6,266 nucleotides of DNA from positions 1-6,266 of the forward strand of contig CAZOIA010000274.1 of NCBI GenBank assembly GCA_964579675.1, in the 5' to 3' direction. A program made the position numbers and the translations under genes. Below the pieces are notes generated by a model, which searched no databases, was not told the DNA's origin, and saw nothing but the letters and a program-made list of their open reading frames with translations. How positions within the stretch are numbered: the stretch's first letter is position 1; the number at the start of each line of letters is the position of its first letter. Positions 5,100 to 6,266 of the stretch are shown here, one piece after another. Source of the DNA: CAZOIA01 sp964579675 (GTDB lineage Bacteria; Planctomycetota; Phycisphaerae; UBA1845; PWPN01).

Positions 5100-6266
5100 T
5101 CATTCACCCCCGCCGGCACATTGCGGATCGGCCGGTATGTTAGCCCCGGTCAGGCAGCGTTTGAAGATGCCGAAGTCGGTCAGGTCCACGAACCCATCGC
5201 CGTTGAGGTCGGCATCGAGGCAATCCGGACCAGGCGGGGGAACCCCCGGCCCGAAGTAGCAGCGCTGAAGGTATCCGAAGTCTTCCAGGTCCACGTCGCT
5301 GTCGCCGTCGAAATCGGCCCCGACGGTCTCGACGGTAACGGTGACCGTAATCGTTTGGGGGCTGTTGAGCGCCTCTGCCGACCTTACCGTGACGGTGGCG
5401 GTGTGATCGCCGGCCAACAGGCCGGCTACATCGTAGATGACGTCGATCGGGTCCGGTTCGCCGCTCGAGGAGCCGGACAGGGGCCAGACGCTCAGCCAAC
5501 CGGCATTGACTTCGATCGCATAGTTGAGCGTACCCAAGCCGACGTTGGTCACGATGAAGACATCGCCGCCGGGCAGGTTGTTGCCGATCCAGACCGATCT
5601 CTCGATGGCAGTCGGGTTCAGCTCGAGCCAGGGCCCGGGCGGGGCGACGGCGGGCTCGAAGCTGATATTGTCAATGTTGCTCATCGACCACTCTTTCGCG
5701 GTGTCGTTGTAGAGGCGGACCCGGAGGGCTACGGCCTTCAGGCCGGTCACGTCGAGAATCGACCCCTCCACCGACAGGGGATGGAAGTTGTTCAGGTCGT
5801 TTCCGGTGTAGTTGCCGTCGATCGCGGCAATGATGCTGTAGTTGTCGCACCGGTTGACGCTCGCGGGTAGCGACCCGTCGTCGTTCCACCCGATCTCCCA
5901 CACCTGGTGGACGTTCTCCGGGAGCTGGCTGCCGCCGCTGTGGCAGTGCAGTTGCACGTGGGCGGACAGGGTCCAGGCGACCCGCGTGCTGTTGGGATCG
6001 TAGTCCGCGACTTCGATGATCTGGCGGAAGCGGAAGTCCATGTTCTGCCAGGAGGTGATCTTGCCGGCGAAGTGGTCCCCGAACGGGGTCTGGGGGCCAT
6101 AGGGGTTGGAGTTGTCGAGGGGCGGATCGTCCGGCCCCTTGCCGTCGAACACGTCGATCTTCCAGCCGTCAAGATGCCCGCCGTAGTCCTCGAAACTGGG
6201 GTTGACCACGGACGGGGCGAACCAGGGCGTGTACTCGATGATGGTCATCTCCAGGTCAACGTTGGA
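5100..6266 (-). CDS. dockerin-tagged secreted protein, paralogue of the phosphoesterase; 5' end cut by right edge
   Basis: The frame is open to the window edge. The ATG at 6248 is unlikely to be the start, since six sense codons precede it and the sequence aligns with the interior of the downstream paralogue. The visible 388 residues hold a carbohydrate-binding-like beta domain (from VVNPSFEDYGG, about 6204 down to 5640), then a BACON/Ig-like domain and a dockerin tag with two EF-hand loops and four Cys, ending DPQCAGGGE. The last two domains are almost identical to those of the downstream gene. No phosphoesterase motif is visible; whether the missing N-terminus carries one cannot be told, although paralogy makes it likely. 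The last residues differ from the paralogue, so the tails were not homogenised. It is probably exported and cotranscribed with the downstream gene. Confidence 0.85.
   Translation of the reverse strand, partial: SNVDLEMTIIEYTPWFAPSVVNPSFEDYGGHLDGWKIDVFDGKGPDDPPLDNSNPYGPQTPFGDHFAGKITSWQNMDFRFRQIIEVADYDPNSTRVAWTLSAHVQLHCHSGGSQLPENVHQVWEIGWNDDGSLPASVNRCDNYSIIAAIDGNYTGNDLNNFHPLSVEGSILDVTGLKAVALRVRLYNDTAKEWSMSNIDNISFEPAVAPPGPWLELNPTAIERSVWIGNNLPGGDVFIVTNVGLGTLNYAIEVNAGWLSVWPLSGSSSGEPDPIDVIYDVAGLLAGDHTATVTVRSAEALNSPQTITVTVTVETVGADFDGDSDVDLEDFGYLQRCYFGPGVPPPGPDCLDADLNGDGFVDLTDFGIFKRCLTGANIPADPQCAGGGE
5134..5597 (-). repeat. 464-bp direct repeat, copy B (BACON-like plus dockerin module)
   Basis: This is the partner of 3043-3506, same orientation and reading frame, located in the upstream paralogue. 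Sequence differences begin at 5598 on one side and at 5133 on the other. The pair could recombine to delete 2,091 bp and fuse the two genes. Confidence 0.9.

Noticed and set aside
5121..5870. 249-codon plus-strand open frame opposite the dockerin-tagged gene
   Set aside because: It is a shadow of the minus-strand gene in GC-rich DNA. The matching shadow recurs opposite the paralogue (3264-3881) only because the DNA is duplicated.
3018..6266. CRISPR array or transposon as the source of the repeats
   Set aside because: There are only two long coding repeats in frame, with no short regularly spaced repeats, no terminal inverted repeats and no transposase.

Overview
The window looks like a chromosomal segment of a GC-rich planctomycete (Planctomycetota, possibly Phycisphaerae-like or an uncultured relative). 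The main pointers are two secreted proteins ending in the double-EF-hand, cysteine-containing dockerin tag that is very common in that phylum. A housekeeping 30S protein S20 gene and a peptide deformylase gene support a bacterial chromosome rather than a plasmid or phage. No tRNA, rRNA, CRISPR array, transposase or phage gene was seen. The phylum assignment is inference from protein style, not from a marker-gene comparison.

Left part (1-2212, minus strand): a gene fragment running off the left edge (1-55, hydrophobic N-terminus, good ribosome binding site); a 170-bp gap with two hairpins; rpsT (S20, GTG start); and a 490-aa cytoplasmic TPR-type protein whose TAA stop directly abuts the rpsT GTG. 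The S20 ribosome binding site lies inside the 3' end of the TPR gene, and a good sigma-70-type promoter for rpsT lies about 90 bp upstream, also inside that gene. Upstream of the TPR gene there is a candidate promoter followed at once by a small SD-preceded ORF. Its stop codon overlaps the TPR start (ATGAGTAA), which suggests a leader ORF with translational coupling.

Middle (2213-2931, plus strand): an inverted repeat separates the leftward promoter from a rightward extended -10 promoter for def (peptide deformylase, complete metal-binding and catalytic motifs). def and the next gene converge on a short spacer holding a strong GC hairpin (about 2966-2989).

Right part (3018-6266, minus strand): two tandem, paralogous exported proteins. 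The downstream one is complete: signal peptide, calcineurin-like metallophosphoesterase, carbohydrate-binding-like beta domain, BACON/Ig-like domain, dockerin. The upstream one is cut by the right window edge. The two are collinear at a constant 2,091-bp offset with no net indel over about 1.1 kb. They are only roughly 80% alike in the middle domain but appear perfectly identical over 464 bp covering the BACON-like and dockerin modules. That sharp switch in identity is the most notable signal in the window and points to recent gene conversion or module exchange.

The housekeeping genes form two divergent units (TPR-rpsT and def). The secreted-protein pair is a separate accessory unit, probably acting on phosphorylated or sugar-linked substrates outside the cytoplasm.
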